Assembly: GCF_000765745.2 (NCBI RefSeq)
Contig: NZ_JRPC02000013.1
Span: forward strand, 1 to 64,000
Origin: Helicobacter apodemus
Lineage (GTDB): Bacteria > Campylobacterota > Campylobacteria > Campylobacterales > Helicobacteraceae
DNA length: 64,000 nt
Reading direction: 5' to 3'
A program made the position numbers and the translations under genes. This document shows, piece after piece, positions 7,419 to 16,335 of this stretch (positions within the stretch are counted from its first letter, which is position 1; each line of letters opens with the position of its first letter). The notes under the pieces are model-generated. The model had not been told where the DNA came from. It did no database searches and worked only from the letters and a program-made list of their open reading frames with translations.

Positions 7419-7779
7419 TAGGATCCTTTGATAGATTTTTGATGATATAAACTTGTTGTTTTGTGAAGTTTTTTAGGCTAAAAAGTATAGGTTGTGTAGG
7501 GATTAGCCAAAAGTTAAAATGTTTTGGTGAAGTAAAAATGGGTTGTATAAAAAGCGTTGCTTTTGGATAATTAATCCCTCCTTGAAAAAACTGATTACAG
7601 CTTAAAATGCGTAAGAGTGTTTTATAAAAAGCCACAAAAGGATTATGGAAGTGGAAAATTTGTTTAGAGTATTCTGAACAACTAGGGTAATAGCGACATT
7701 TTGCACCCAATAAAACAGAAATATAACATTGATAAAAATTAATAATATTAATACTGACTTTACTTACTTTTTTTAACAT
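7411..7779 (-). CDS. yidD: Membrane protein insertion efficiency factor YidD
   Basis: 122 residues with the family core: INFYQCYISVLLGAKCRYYP followed by SCSEYSKQ, and a later run NPFVAFYKTLLRILSCNQFF. An N-terminal amphipathic helix attaches such proteins to the inner membrane. It is somewhat longer than typical YidD because of an extra C-terminal 40 residues (HFNFWLIPTQPILFSLKN...), not obviously homologous to anything. Position between rnpA and yidC is classic. Confidence 0.93.
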   Translation of the reverse strand: MLKKVSKVSINIINFYQCYISVLLGAKCRYYPSCSEYSKQIFHFHNPFVAFYKTLLRILSCNQFFQGGINYPKATLFIQPIFTSPKHFNFWLIPTQPILFSLKNFTKQQVYIIKNLSKDPSV

Positions 7780-7783
7780 AAAT

Positions 7784-8116
7784 TTACCCTAATTTTTGCA
7801 TTAAATTAAGTCTTAAAAGTGCATAATTATAGTTATTTCTTAAGGTTTCATAGGTAATTTTATCTACTCCGCCTTTAGCCAATAAAATCATATCTCCATT
7901 TTTTAGCTTTGGTATAGATTCCTTATAAATATTACGCAAACGTCTTTTTATGGAATTTCTACAAACCGCATTTCCTATCTTTTTAGAGACACAAAATCCT
8001 ATTCTTTTTTGAGAATGGATATTCTCTTTAAAAAAAAGGATAAAATAGGGGCTATGCCATCTTTTTTGACTTTTATAAACACTTTCAAACTCTGCTTTTA
8101 TTTTTAAAGTAACCAA
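7784..8116 (-). CDS. rnpA: Ribonuclease P protein component
   Basis: 110 residues; the protein cofactor of RNase P that helps the RNA subunit bind 5' leaders of pre-tRNA. The RNR motif is visible (AVCRNSIKRRLRNIYKE), with the upstream beta-sheet FILFFKENIHSQKRIGFCVS. The gene follows rpmH by 13 bases and is followed by yidD after four bases, forming the conserved rpmH-rnpA-yidD-yidC-jag operon. The RNA subunit gene was not found in this window. Confidence 0.96.
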   Translation of the reverse strand: MVTLKIKAEFESVYKSQKRWHSPYFILFFKENIHSQKRIGFCVSKKIGNAVCRNSIKRRLRNIYKESIPKLKNGDMILLAKGGVDKITYETLRNNYNYALLRLNLMQKLG

Positions 8117-8129
8117 AATAATTCCAATT

Positions 8130-8264
8130 TTAGAGAGCTAATTTTTTTCTTCCTTTAGCACGTCTAGCATTGATAATTCTTCTTCCATTTTTGTTTTGCA
8201 TTCTGGCTCTAAATCCGTGAGTTCTTTTTCTGGGTGTATTATGAGGTTGATAGGTCCTTTTCAT
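8130..8264 (-). CDS. rpmH: 50S ribosomal protein L34
   Basis: 44 residues, [18 protein letters not shown] and a highly basic tail ending GRKKLAL, an unmistakable L34. It is too short for many ORF callers. It is the first gene of the operon running to mnmE; a TATAAT box lies upstream. Confidence 0.97.
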   Translation of the reverse strand: MKRTYQPHNTPRKRTHGFRARMQNKNGRRIINARRAKGRKKLAL

Positions 8265-8299
8265 TAAAACTACCTTAATTTAAAATAAACTTTTATTCT

Positions 8300-8305
8300 A
8301 TTATA
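8300..8305 (-). promoter_or_regulatory. Candidate -10 box for the rpmH operon
   Basis: On the minus strand the hexamer reads TATAAT, about 36 bases before the rpmH ATG, in an AT-rich stretch. No clear -35 is seen, which is usual for Helicobacter housekeeping promoters. Confidence 0.5.
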
Positions 8306-8359
8306 AAATTACTTAAAACAAGTTTTTAATATCTATACTTCCGTATGAAATAAACTCTT

Positions 8360-9580
8360 TTATTCGTGCCTTAGAGCATCAATAGGATTAAGTTTTGAAG
8401 CTCTTTTAGCGGGAATATAACCAAATAAGATTCCAATAAAAGCAGAAAATAAAAAGGCAAATAGTGCAACACTATAATCAAAGCTAAAAGGAATATCCAT
8501 TAAGTGGCTAATACCCAAAGAAGAAAAAAAGGCTAAAATAATCCCTAAGATTCCACCAAGAGAACTTAGGGTTATGGCTTCAATAAGGAATTGCAATAAA
8601 ACTTCGCTTTGCAAAGCACCAATAGCTAAACGAGTCCCTATTTCTTTGGTTCGCTCTGTAACAGAGACAAGCATAATATTCATAATCCCAATGCCCCCTA
8701 TAATCAAACTAACTCCTGCAATAGCACCTAAAAATAGTGTAAGATTATTCGTTGTATTTTTCATAATTTCAAGAATCTGTTTAGTATCCATAATTTCAAA
8801 ATCGTTTTTTTGCCCCTTTTTGATATTGCGTATTTGTTGTAATGCCATAGAGATTTGATTAAGTGCAGTAGTGGAGTTAATATCATCTTTAAGGGATACC
8901 ATTAAGCGATTAATATTATAAAGGGAATCAGATTTTGAGATACTTCTTTGGTAGGTTTTAAGCGGAAGTAAAATTACATCATCTTGATCATTTCCCCAAG
9001 CACCTTGTCCTTTGCTCTCTAAAACACCTATGCAATCACAAACAATATTTCCAAGTTTAATGCGAGAACCTAAGGCATTACTAAGATCGTTGTTGAAAAG
9101 GTTTTTTAAAACACTTCCACCAATCATACAAACATTACTTCCTGCTTTATATTCCTCTTTGCTAAAAGTCCTTCCTTGAGTAGTTTCCCAGTTTGTAGCG
9201 ATGAGATAATCCTCATCAATCCCAAATATCTCTGTTTGCGTATTGTTTTGTCGGAATTGTGCTAAAAGACTTGTAGAGGTTACAGGAGCAATTGCACGAG
9301 TTAAATGCCCTACTTGGAGTTTTAAATCTTCTACATCTTTTAGCATAAATTGTTTTCTGCCACCTCTTCCAGGTGTTTGATCTCTTGCGGGAAATATAAG
9401 CAAAATATTGCTCCCTAAGCTGCTCATTTGCTCTGTAATAGCTAATGTCGTGCCATTACCTAAAGCAATCATAACAATCACTGCACCAACGCCAATAATT
9501 ATTCCTAACATTGTTAAAAAAGAGCGTAAAAAATTCCTTTTAATTTGCCGAAAAGCTAGAAGAAAGGCATTTAAAATCAT
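8360..9580 (-). CDS. MacB-type ABC transporter permease
   Basis: 406 residues. The N-terminal membrane helix (LTMLGIIIGVGAVIVMIALG) is followed by a MacB-PCD periplasmic domain and a C-terminal FtsX domain with three helices, including GIMNIMLVSVTERTKEIGTR and the ending RASKLNPIDALRHE. Unlike MacB of E. coli, the ATPase is encoded separately by the overlapping upstream gene. Together with the adaptor and outer-membrane factor it should form a tripartite pump driven from the cytoplasm and working on periplasmic substrates. Substrate unknown. Confidence 0.92.
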   Translation of the reverse strand: MILNAFLLAFRQIKRNFLRSFLTMLGIIIGVGAVIVMIALGNGTTLAITEQMSSLGSNILLIFPARDQTPGRGGRKQFMLKDVEDLKLQVGHLTRAIAPVTSTSLLAQFRQNNTQTEIFGIDEDYLIATNWETTQGRTFSKEEYKAGSNVCMIGGSVLKNLFNNDLSNALGSRIKLGNIVCDCIGVLESKGQGAWGNDQDDVILLPLKTYQRSISKSDSLYNINRLMVSLKDDINSTTALNQISMALQQIRNIKKGQKNDFEIMDTKQILEIMKNTTNNLTLFLGAIAGVSLIIGGIGIMNIMLVSVTERTKEIGTRLAIGALQSEVLLQFLIEAITLSSLGGILGIILAFFSSLGISHLMDIPFSFDYSVALFAFLFSAFIGILFGYIPAKRASKLNPIDALRHE

Positions 9581-10266
9581 ATATTGCCTTTTAAGTCTTG
9601 CTGGATTAAACCATCTAAAAAGAGTATTTTTCTTGTTGTGTATTTAACCATATCAGGTTCGTGGGTTACCATTAAGATAGTGATTTTAAAGTCTTTATTG
9701 AGCCTTGAGAGAATCTCCATAATTTCTATGCTTCTTTTTGTATCAAGATTCCCTGTTGGTTCATCAGCAAGTAAAAAAAGAGGTTTAGAAGCAATAGCTC
9801 TTGCAATAGCTACTCTTTGTTGTTGTCCCCCACTTAGCTCATTATTGCTATGGTTATACCATTTTTCTAATCCTACCATTTCTAAGGCTTCCATAGAGAT
9901 TCTTAAACGTTCTTTTTTGGGTATTTGGCGATAAATAAGGGGGAGTTCAACATTTTCTAAAGCCGTTGTTTTAGGTAGGAGATTAAATCCTTGAAAAATA
10001 AAGCCAATATAATTTCTTCTTAAGAGAGCTTTTTCTTTGAGGTTTAAAGCACAGACATTAACACCGCAGAACTCATAGATTCCACTTGTTGGGCTATCGA
10101 GGGTTCCTAGAATATTTGCCATTGTTGATTTGCCACTACCACTTGGTCCCATTAGTGCGATAAATTCCCTTTGTTCTATTTGGAGATTTACTCCTTTTAA
10201 AGCTTCAAAAGTATGAGGGGGTTTTCCATAGCTTTTATGAATATTGCTTAATTGTATGAATTGCAT
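9577..10266 (-). CDS. ABC transporter ATP-binding protein, MacB/LolD type
   Basis: 229 residues. Walker A is GPSGSGKST, signature LSGGQQQRVAIARA, and Walker B LFLLADEPTGNLD, followed by the H-loop TILMVTHEPD. The LolD/MacB-like subclass is shown by the sequence and by the overlapping MacB-type permease. Start and stop overlap both neighbours by one to four bases, so translation is probably coupled. It is the nucleotide-binding half of the pump. Confidence 0.94.
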   Translation of the reverse strand: MQFIQLSNIHKSYGKPPHTFEALKGVNLQIEQREFIALMGPSGSGKSTMANILGTLDSPTSGIYEFCGVNVCALNLKEKALLRRNYIGFIFQGFNLLPKTTALENVELPLIYRQIPKKERLRISMEALEMVGLEKWYNHSNNELSGGQQQRVAIARAIASKPLFLLADEPTGNLDTKRSIEIMEILSRLNKDFKITILMVTHEPDMVKYTTRKILFLDGLIQQDLKGNI

Positions 10267-11519
10267 TAGCTACCTTGTTGCCCTATGATAACTTGTGTGC
10301 CTGGTTGGATTAATTCGCTAGAGATTTGTGTGTATTCCCCATCGCTAATACCAACTTCAACTTCTATTTGTTTGGGTAAGTTATTTTCTAATATCCAAAG
10401 GGTTTTTCCTTGATTAGCCGCTGTTTTTTGCGGAGATTGTCTCCTTTTAACATTGTTTAAAGGATTGAAAGGATTTTTATTCTGTGTTTTGGTGGTGATT
10501 TTGGGGGTGAAATATAAGGCACTAGAGGGGACTAAAAGAACATTTTGTGCACTGGCTACTTCAATATCAGCTGTAGCACTCATTCCCGGACGCAAAAGTA
10601 AATCTTTGTTATGGACATAAATTTTTACTTCATAGCTTACAACGCCATTACTTGAAGTGCTAGAATTAGAACCATAATTGACACGATTAATTTTTTCTTC
10701 AAAGGTTTTTGAGGGGTAGGAATCTACGCTAAAATTCACTTTTTGTCCTACTTGCACTTTCCCAATATCTGCTTCTGAAACACTTGCGTTAAGCTCCATT
10801 TCTTCTAAGCTCTCTGCTACGATGAAAAATTCAGGAGCTTGAAAAGAAGCCGCTACACTTTGTCCAGCTTCAATGGAACGTTTTAAAATAATGCCATCAA
10901 TGGGGCTTATGATTTGAGAGTTTTTTAAATCCACTTGGGTAGAGCGGATAGAGGTTTCAATTTCTTTAATATTTGCCTTTTTAATTTCTATATCACTGAG
11001 GGCTGCATTATAGGAAGTTTTTGCACTTTGTAATTCTAACATTGAAGGGGTTTTACCTTGCGTTTTTTCATAGAGATTTTGGAGTTGTTGGTATTGCCAT
11101 TTTTTCTCTTCTAAAGCCACTTGAGAGCTTTTTAATTGAGCCTTTGCACTTTCTAATTGAGCTTGAAATCGGTAGAGATTTTGCTCAATACTCTCTGAAT
11201 CAATTTTAGCTAAAACCTCTCCTTTGCTTACCCTATCATTAACATCTACAAAAACCTTTAAAACAATGCCTGAAACAACACTTCCTATAGAAACTTCATT
11301 GGTAGGAGAGAGTGTTCCATTAGCACTAATAGTGCTTGAAATATCCCCTAGGAATACTTCTTTAGTTTGGTAGATAATAAGGGGTGCTCTATTGCTAAAA
11401 TAGTAGATTCCCCCACCTAAGAGGATAAGTATTAAAAGGGCTATAATCCACAATAAAAGGAATTTTTTATAGTTTCTTTTAGGATTTAAGTTTTGCAAAA
11501 TATTTTCTGAAGTATTCAT
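10266..11519 (-). CDS. MacA-like periplasmic adaptor (HlyD/RND-type membrane fusion protein)
   Basis: 417 residues. One N-terminal membrane helix (LLLWIIALLILILLGGGIYYF), a split lipoyl domain (SGIVLKVFVDVNDRVSKGEV and IISPIDGIILKRSIEAGQSV), a long helical hairpin (residues about 120-210, Gln/Lys-rich) and beta-barrel and membrane-proximal domains follow. The hairpin docks to the TolC-type protein encoded upstream. An Asn/Pro/Lys-rich insertion (KTQNKNPFNPLNNVKRRQSP) lies in the C-terminal domain. Confidence 0.93.
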   Translation of the reverse strand: MNTSENILQNLNPKRNYKKFLLLWIIALLILILLGGGIYYFSNRAPLIIYQTKEVFLGDISSTISANGTLSPTNEVSIGSVVSGIVLKVFVDVNDRVSKGEVLAKIDSESIEQNLYRFQAQLESAKAQLKSSQVALEEKKWQYQQLQNLYEKTQGKTPSMLELQSAKTSYNAALSDIEIKKANIKEIETSIRSTQVDLKNSQIISPIDGIILKRSIEAGQSVAASFQAPEFFIVAESLEEMELNASVSEADIGKVQVGQKVNFSVDSYPSKTFEEKINRVNYGSNSSTSSNGVVSYEVKIYVHNKDLLLRPGMSATADIEVASAQNVLLVPSSALYFTPKITTKTQNKNPFNPLNNVKRRQSPQKTAANQGKTLWILENNLPKQIEVEVGISDGEYTQISSELIQPGTQVIIGQQGS

Positions 11520-12934
11520 TGCATTCCTTTAGAGAGATAAAGATTACCGCCAAAAGCTTTAAATAATGTAATAAGTGCTTGAAGTTTAGCATTTGTTGAA
11601 GTATTAAGGTTTTTTTGTGAATTATTTAAAAAGGCAGTATTGTTTAAATGTTCTAAATCATCAATTAATCCCATATTTCTACGATTATTAGAGAAGTTAT
11701 AATATTCTTTAGCGTTTTGTAGTCCGTGTTTGTTATTTTCAAGTTGTAATTGTGTATTTTGGGTGTTAAAAATGGCATTTTCTATTTCACTTAATGCAGT
11801 GTTTAAGTTTTTTTGTAAAGTTAAATAGGATTCTTTTAAGAGTGCATCTTGTAGCAAATAATTTTGTGTTAATTGGGTGCGATTAAGTAGGGGTGCGGTG
11901 AGTGAAGCCGCAAGCTGCCACGCAATATTTCCGCTATTTTGGGCAGAGGAGTGCAAAATTTCATTAATGTTTGCATTAAAGGATAAAGTAGGAAAAAGAC
12001 TAGCTCTAGCATTGGCTTTATTATAAACTTGTGCATAGAGACTTTGGATACTTGCTTGAATATCTGGACGCGATAGAAGCACATCTGCTGGAATAGTGTC
12101 TGGGTTAAAGGGTTGAGGATTATGGAAGGCAAAAGAATCGTGAATATCAAAAGGCAGGTTGTTTAAATCTAGTAAAACTAAAAGTGCATTTTTGTTTTCT
12201 TCTAATTTCATTTTAAGAGATTCTAGGGTGTTTTGCTCATTATTGAGTGAATCTTGTTTGTTAAAAAGTTCTGTGCTATCTAAAAGACCATTTTCTACTT
12301 TAAGGTGAGTTAATTCTAAGGCTTGTGTTAGAGCAGTAATGTTTTGTTGGGTAAGGAGAATATTAAGAGCAGTTTCTCTAAGGGTAAAATAAAGACTTGT
12401 AACCTCTGCTAAAAGGCTAATTTCTGCATTTTTTAGATTTTCTAAACTTTGATAGTATAAGGATTCTTTAGCACTTTTATTCGCATTTAATCTCCCAAAT
12501 AAATCTATCTCCCAAGAAAGTGTAGCCCCTATTTGTGTGCTTTGTGAGGAGTTATGAGTGGCATTGTTTTTGCTATGGCCATCATTAGTGTTGAGGTTTC
12601 CATTAAGGGTTGGAAAAAGTCCTCCCCAAGCACTTTTTAGTTGCGCTCTAGCTTGCTGTATTCTTGTTTGCATAATCTGTAAGTCAGTATTGCTTGATAA
12701 TGCGATTTCATAAAGCTTTTCTAAGGATTCATCAAGGAATAGGGATTTTAATTGTTCTTTAGGAGCTAAAGAGGCTGTGAGATTGATATTGGTATCGCTA
12801 AGGTTTATAAGGATTTCTTTGTTAATAAAGTTTTGTGGGATTTTATGTGTAAGCTCCTGTGTGTTTGGGAGTTTAGCACAACCCAAATATAAAATTGCTA
12901 TAAGAATACTTAAAAAATGTATCAAGTTTTTCAT
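11516..12934 (-). CDS. TolC/NodT-family outer-membrane efflux lipoprotein
   Basis: 472 residues. A lipoprotein signal ends at the lipobox LYLGC. Two OEP repeats follow, with long helices and the family pattern (DLQIMQTRIQQARAQLKSAW, PDIQASIQSLYAQVYNKANA, RASLFPTLSFNANI). It is the outer-membrane channel of the MacAB-like pump and the first gene of that four-gene overlapping operon. It starts 55 bases after the 71-residue membrane protein gene, so co-transcription with the metal operon upstream is possible. Confidence 0.93.
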   Translation of the reverse strand: MKNLIHFLSILIAILYLGCAKLPNTQELTHKIPQNFINKEILINLSDTNINLTASLAPKEQLKSLFLDESLEKLYEIALSSNTDLQIMQTRIQQARAQLKSAWGGLFPTLNGNLNTNDGHSKNNATHNSSQSTQIGATLSWEIDLFGRLNANKSAKESLYYQSLENLKNAEISLLAEVTSLYFTLRETALNILLTQQNITALTQALELTHLKVENGLLDSTELFNKQDSLNNEQNTLESLKMKLEENKNALLVLLDLNNLPFDIHDSFAFHNPQPFNPDTIPADVLLSRPDIQASIQSLYAQVYNKANARASLFPTLSFNANINEILHSSAQNSGNIAWQLAASLTAPLLNRTQLTQNYLLQDALLKESYLTLQKNLNTALSEIENAIFNTQNTQLQLENNKHGLQNAKEYYNFSNNRRNMGLIDDLEHLNNTAFLNNSQKNLNTSTNAKLQALITLFKAFGGNLYLSKGMQ

Positions 12935-12989
12935 CCTTAAAAACTAAAATTTCATTACTGCAACTAAAAAGTTTAATAACAAGGTAAAG

Positions 12990-13205
12990 TTAGGAACTTT
13001 TATCTTTTAGCTTTGTTTTGGGGTAGAGAGAGGAATGCCATAAAGAAAATCCAATGAGTGCTATGCCAGCACCTATGTGGATTCTCTTTGCTAAAGTATG
13101 TCTTAAAAACAAAGCACTTCCAGCAGTAAGGAGTAAAGAGGTGCTCATACCAATTTTTGCTATTTCTCTTTTTTGTTCTAGTGAATCTTTAGTTTTCATC
13201 ATCAT
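12990..13205 (-). CDS. Small membrane protein at the end of the ferrosome-like operon
   Basis: 71 residues starting at the first of three tandem ATG codons, with AAAGG five bases upstream. Two hydrophobic segments (residues about 19-34 and 42-58: GMSTSLLLTAGSALFLRHTL and HIGAGIALIGFSLWH) flank a short basic loop. The tail is Lys/Ser-rich. It overlaps the end of the 37-residue ORF, so translation is coupled. I recognise no named family. Location suggests a compartment membrane protein or a chaperone of the ATPase. Confidence 0.65.
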   Translation of the reverse strand: MMMKTKDSLEQKREIAKIGMSTSLLLTAGSALFLRHTLAKRIHIGAGIALIGFSLWHSSLYPKTKLKDKSS

Positions 13206-13302
13206 TCCTTTTGTATTTTTTGTATTTATAATAAGTGTTTTTTAGGGTGGATGCTAATATAATTCCACTAAGTGTTGTAGCCATTAATAATAAAAGACGC
13301 AT
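13189..13302 (-). CDS. 37-residue membrane peptide coupled to the P-type ATPase
   Basis: MRLLLLMATTLSGIILAST, one hydrophobic helix, then a basic/aromatic tail (KNTYYKYKKYKRNDDEN). The ATG overlaps the ATPase stop in TAATG, and the gene ends by overlapping the next start (ATGATGATG). The coupling at both ends is good evidence that this tiny ORF is real. The -35 to -10 space of a separate promoter is absent. No homologue is known to me. Confidence 0.6.
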   Translation of the reverse strand: MRLLLLMATTLSGIILASTLKNTYYKYKKYKRNDDEN

Positions 13303-15425
13303 TATTTTTCTTTAATTTTTATTCTTTGTAAGGCGTTAAGGAGCAAAGCTATAGTTGTTCCATTATGCATAAAAGCAGTTTGGATAGCAGAGAGTTTTCC
13401 TAAAGTGGCAAGTCCTAAAATCAGGCTATTAACTATTACGGTAATTTTAAAGTTCCTATGCACTTTATTTAAGCACATAATAGCGATTTCTCTAGCTTCT
13501 GCAACCGCTTCTATATCATCATGTAAAAGCACAACATCCGCACTTGCTTTTGCAATATCTGCACCTTTATGCATACCAATACCCGTATCTGCACGGATAA
13601 GAGCGGGAGCATCATTAATCCCATCGCCGACAAATGCTACCTTTTTGCCCTCTTGCATAATTTGTTCTAAAATCTCCGCTTTTTGTGTAGGGAGTAATTC
13701 CGCATAATAGCGGTTAATTTCTAGCTCTTGGGCTATTTGTTTGGCTTTTTGTTTAGTATCTCCTGTAAGCATAATAATCTCTTTGACACCACTTTTTCTT
13801 AAACGTTCCAAAGCTTTTTTGGAATTTTCTCTTAGGGTATCTTTGAGTAAAATTACTCCTAGTAGTTGTTTATCATAGCCTATAAATAGAGGGGTTTCAC
13901 CACTTGAGAGGATTTTTTGTATTTTTTTATTATGGGTGGCAAAGGGAATTTGCTCGTCATTTTCTAAAAAATGGCGACTCCCTATTACGACACTTTTCGC
14001 ATTAATTTCGCTTTTAACTCCACGTGCTACTATAAAAGTTACTTCATCGTGGTGAAAGTGCGTAAATTTCTTTTCTTTAGCGGCTTTTACAACCGCTTGT
14101 GCTACTGGATGAAAATAATGCTCTTCAATGCTTGCAGCAAGGTTTAAGATGGTCTCTGGACTCCATTCTTTAGAGAAAGAATAAATATCTAAAACTTCTA
14201 AATCCCCTTTTGTTAAAGTCCCGGTTTTATCAAAGATAAAAACTTCACTAAGTTGCAAGGATTCTAAGCTTTTTGCTCCTTTTATAATAATGCCCTCTTT
14301 TCCTGCGCTAGAAATAGCAGATTTGAAAGTGACGGGTGTAGTAAGTTTCAAAGCACAAGAATAATCCCCTTGTAAAACACTAGCAGCACGCATTAAATCA
14401 CGCGTAAAAAGATAAGAAAGAATGGCTAAACCAAAGGTAATAGGCACAAGAGAATCTGCCATTTTAGAAGCATTTAATTCCTGCGAGGATTTTTGGACTA
14501 GGGTTTCTTCAAGATAGCTTTTAATCCTTGCTGTAGCGGTATCTTTACCAATAGATTCAGCCCATACTTTGATTTTCCCCTCTTGAACAATGGTGCCAGA
14601 TAGCACCTTATCTCCACGCACTTTTTGTGTGGGGGTTGCCTCTCCTGTCATAGAAATTTGATTAACAAGGGCTTCCCCTTCAATGATATGCCCATCAATT
14701 AAAATTGTATCTCCTGCACCGATAACAACAATATCACCAATTTTTAGGGTATCACTTGAGACTTTTTTAGTAATAGTTTTATTGTTTTCTTTGAGTTCAA
14801 TCCATACTTCACCTGATGTTGGTTTAGCTAATTCTTTAATGAGGTCATCACTTTTATACATTGTCATTTCTTCTATATATTCGCCTAATGCCAACATAAA
14901 GTTTGTAGAATTTGCAGTTTTAAAGTCTTTCAAATAAAGAGAGATAGCCACTGCTAAAGCTTCTAAAGTGCGTGAATTAATGCCGTGTGCAAAAGTTTCT
15001 GTTACACCGCTTAAAAGCAAAGGCGCACAAGCTACAAGAGAAAATCCAGTTTGTATGGTTAGATTATTCAAAAAAGGTGAAAGCACAAGAGCGGTTCCAG
15101 CACGGGTTACTTCTGCAGAGCTTGGAATTTCATCCCTTAGAGCAATGTAACTTTCTTGTTTTTTAGGGTTTTTTGTTTGTAGAATATGTTTAAGTAAGGC
15201 TTGATAGATTTCTGTTTGGATGGTTTTTAAATCCCCTTGGTATTCAATAATAATATTATTTAAAATAGCATTAATCCTAAGGGAGGAGATATTTTCGATA
15301 CTATCAAGTTCTACGCGTAGATGTAAAGGATTAATCGTTGAATCTTTTGAATAAGTATATTTAAATCTTGCTCGTTTTTTAGTTGAATGAATGAGGCTTA
15401 AAGTAAGTTCGTATTGTGCTAACAT
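13302..15425 (-). CDS. P1B-type metal-transporting ATPase, atypical SCA motif (FezB-like)
   Basis: 707 residues. The phosphorylation site DKTGTLTKG, actuator MTGEAT, hinge MLTGD, GDGINDAPAL and the HP locus (YFHPVA) place it in the P1B heavy-metal ATPases. The membrane metal motif usually reading CPC or SPC is here SCA (GDYSCALKLTTPVTF), and the last helices contain MHNGTT. No N-terminal CxxC metal domain is present; residues 45-75 resemble a degenerate HMA fold. These features and the gene neighbourhood fit the P1B-6 group, whose FezB members load iron into ferrosomes. Metal specificity is inference. It lies 12 bases after the gene before it. Confidence 0.85.
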   Translation of the reverse strand: MLAQYELTLSLIHSTKKRARFKYTYSKDSTINPLHLRVELDSIENISSLRINAILNNIIIEYQGDLKTIQTEIYQALLKHILQTKNPKKQESYIALRDEIPSSAEVTRAGTALVLSPFLNNLTIQTGFSLVACAPLLLSGVTETFAHGINSRTLEALAVAISLYLKDFKTANSTNFMLALGEYIEEMTMYKSDDLIKELAKPTSGEVWIELKENNKTITKKVSSDTLKIGDIVVIGAGDTILIDGHIIEGEALVNQISMTGEATPTQKVRGDKVLSGTIVQEGKIKVWAESIGKDTATARIKSYLEETLVQKSSQELNASKMADSLVPITFGLAILSYLFTRDLMRAASVLQGDYSCALKLTTPVTFKSAISSAGKEGIIIKGAKSLESLQLSEVFIFDKTGTLTKGDLEVLDIYSFSKEWSPETILNLAASIEEHYFHPVAQAVVKAAKEKKFTHFHHDEVTFIVARGVKSEINAKSVVIGSRHFLENDEQIPFATHNKKIQKILSSGETPLFIGYDKQLLGVILLKDTLRENSKKALERLRKSGVKEIIMLTGDTKQKAKQIAQELEINRYYAELLPTQKAEILEQIMQEGKKVAFVGDGINDAPALIRADTGIGMHKGADIAKASADVVLLHDDIEAVAEAREIAIMCLNKVHRNFKITVIVNSLILGLATLGKLSAIQTAFMHNGTTIALLLNALQRIKIKEK

Positions 15426-15437
15426 AGTTATTCTTGT

Positions 15438-15725
15438 TTATTCTTCAGAATTAACTTCAGCCTTAGCATCTTCATAACGTTCTTTTAGCTCTTCAATTCC
15501 TGCTTCAAAAATTCCACTTATTTTTGCAAAACCTTTAAAAATTGCTCTTTGTGCGTTTTCATTGGTTAAAATAAAAGTAGCCACTGCACCTATTAAAGCT
15601 CCTTTTAAAAAGTCCTTTTGTGCATTGGGATTGGTATTTCCAAAGAGACTATTTTTATTATTTTGTGTAGAGGTATTTGGATTGTTTTTTGTATAAGGAT
15701 TGTTTGGGTGAGGTTGTGTATTCAT
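15438..15725 (-). CDS. Small membrane protein with acidic tail, FezA/DUF5132-like
   Basis: 95 residues. An Asn/Pro/Gln-rich N-terminal 35 residues (low complexity) precede a short hydrophobic helix (FLKGALIGAVATFIL) and an amphipathic helix ending EAGIEELKERYEDAKAEVNS. The pattern of one glycine-containing helix followed by an acidic helix is like proteins that travel with P1B-6 ATPases. It overlaps the start of its upstream neighbour by one base. Family assignment by pattern only. Confidence 0.6.
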   Translation of the reverse strand: MNTQPHPNNPYTKNNPNTSTQNNKNSLFGNTNPNAQKDFLKGALIGAVATFILTNENAQRAIFKGFAKISGIFEAGIEELKERYEDAKAEVNSEE

Positions 15726-16060
15726 TATTTTTCCTTTTGTGAAGTAAGCTTTGTATTAATTAATTGTGAGATTCCATAAACACTGGCTAATCCTAAAGCG
15801 ATACAGGCAGTAGCTTCTAGAGTGTTGCGTAAAGGGTTTTTGGAAGTATTTCCTAAAGCATTAGTAGCAGCAATTCCACTAGCAGTGATAATGCCACCTT
15901 CTAATGTGGCTTTAAGTGCGCTTTTTAAAGCTTTGTTTTTGGAAGTATTTCCTTGTTTGTATTGTGAAAATTCATAGATTCCACTTAGCATACCGCCAAT
16001 GATTGCTCCGCTAATGGCGTGCCCTACAATAGATCGTGATGTTCCTGTGTTTATAACCAT
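15725..16060 (-). CDS. Glycine-rich two-helix membrane protein of the ferrosome-like operon
   Basis: 111 residues with two similar halves: VGHAISGAIIGGMLSGIYEF and ATLEGGIITASGIAATNALG, then a third hydrophobic run TACIALGLASVYGISQ. Glycine zipper-like repeats suggest tight helix packing, as in proteins that shape or line small membrane compartments. NTSKNK/NTSKNP recur in the middle and mark an internal duplication. No named family recognised. It ends at the start of the 95-residue gene. Confidence 0.6.
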   Translation of the reverse strand: MVINTGTSRSIVGHAISGAIIGGMLSGIYEFSQYKQGNTSKNKALKSALKATLEGGIITASGIAATNALGNTSKNPLRNTLEATACIALGLASVYGISQLINTKLTSQKEK

Positions 16061-16063
16061 TAT

Positions 16064-16333
16064 TTATCCTTCTTTGTGCTTTGTGTTTTTTCTAGCACTA
16101 CTTGTTTTCTTTGTAGTAGTTTCTTTATTAAGAAATTTTTGCTCTAAATCACCTTTTGCATCTTTAATGCTTTTTGAGAGTTTATTATAAGCTTTTAAAG
16201 AAATTTCTTTACCTTGATGAAAGCTTTTTTGGATATTTTTAGATTCTAAAATCTTTTTTAATGTCTTTCGTTTAGTAAATAACAACGCAGCTGTTGAACC
16301 TATAGCTAATCCTGCGATAAATGGTAATGGCAT
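16064..16333 (-). CDS. YtxH-like single-helix membrane protein with basic tail
   Basis: 89 residues: N-terminal helix LPFIAGLAIGSTAALLF, then a long Lys-rich amphipathic helix (residues 20-65) and a Lys/Thr/Ser tail (TTKKTSSARKNTKHKEG). The plan of a short anchor plus a basic helix resembles the YtxH family (general stress/gas-vesicle-like proteins of unknown role). It is separated from its neighbours by two to three bases, so it is part of the operon. Function unknown. Confidence 0.6.
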   Translation of the reverse strand: MPLPFIAGLAIGSTAALLFTKRKTLKKILESKNIQKSFHQGKEISLKAYNKLSKSIKDAKGDLEQKFLNKETTTKKTSSARKNTKHKEG

Positions 16334-16335
16334 TT

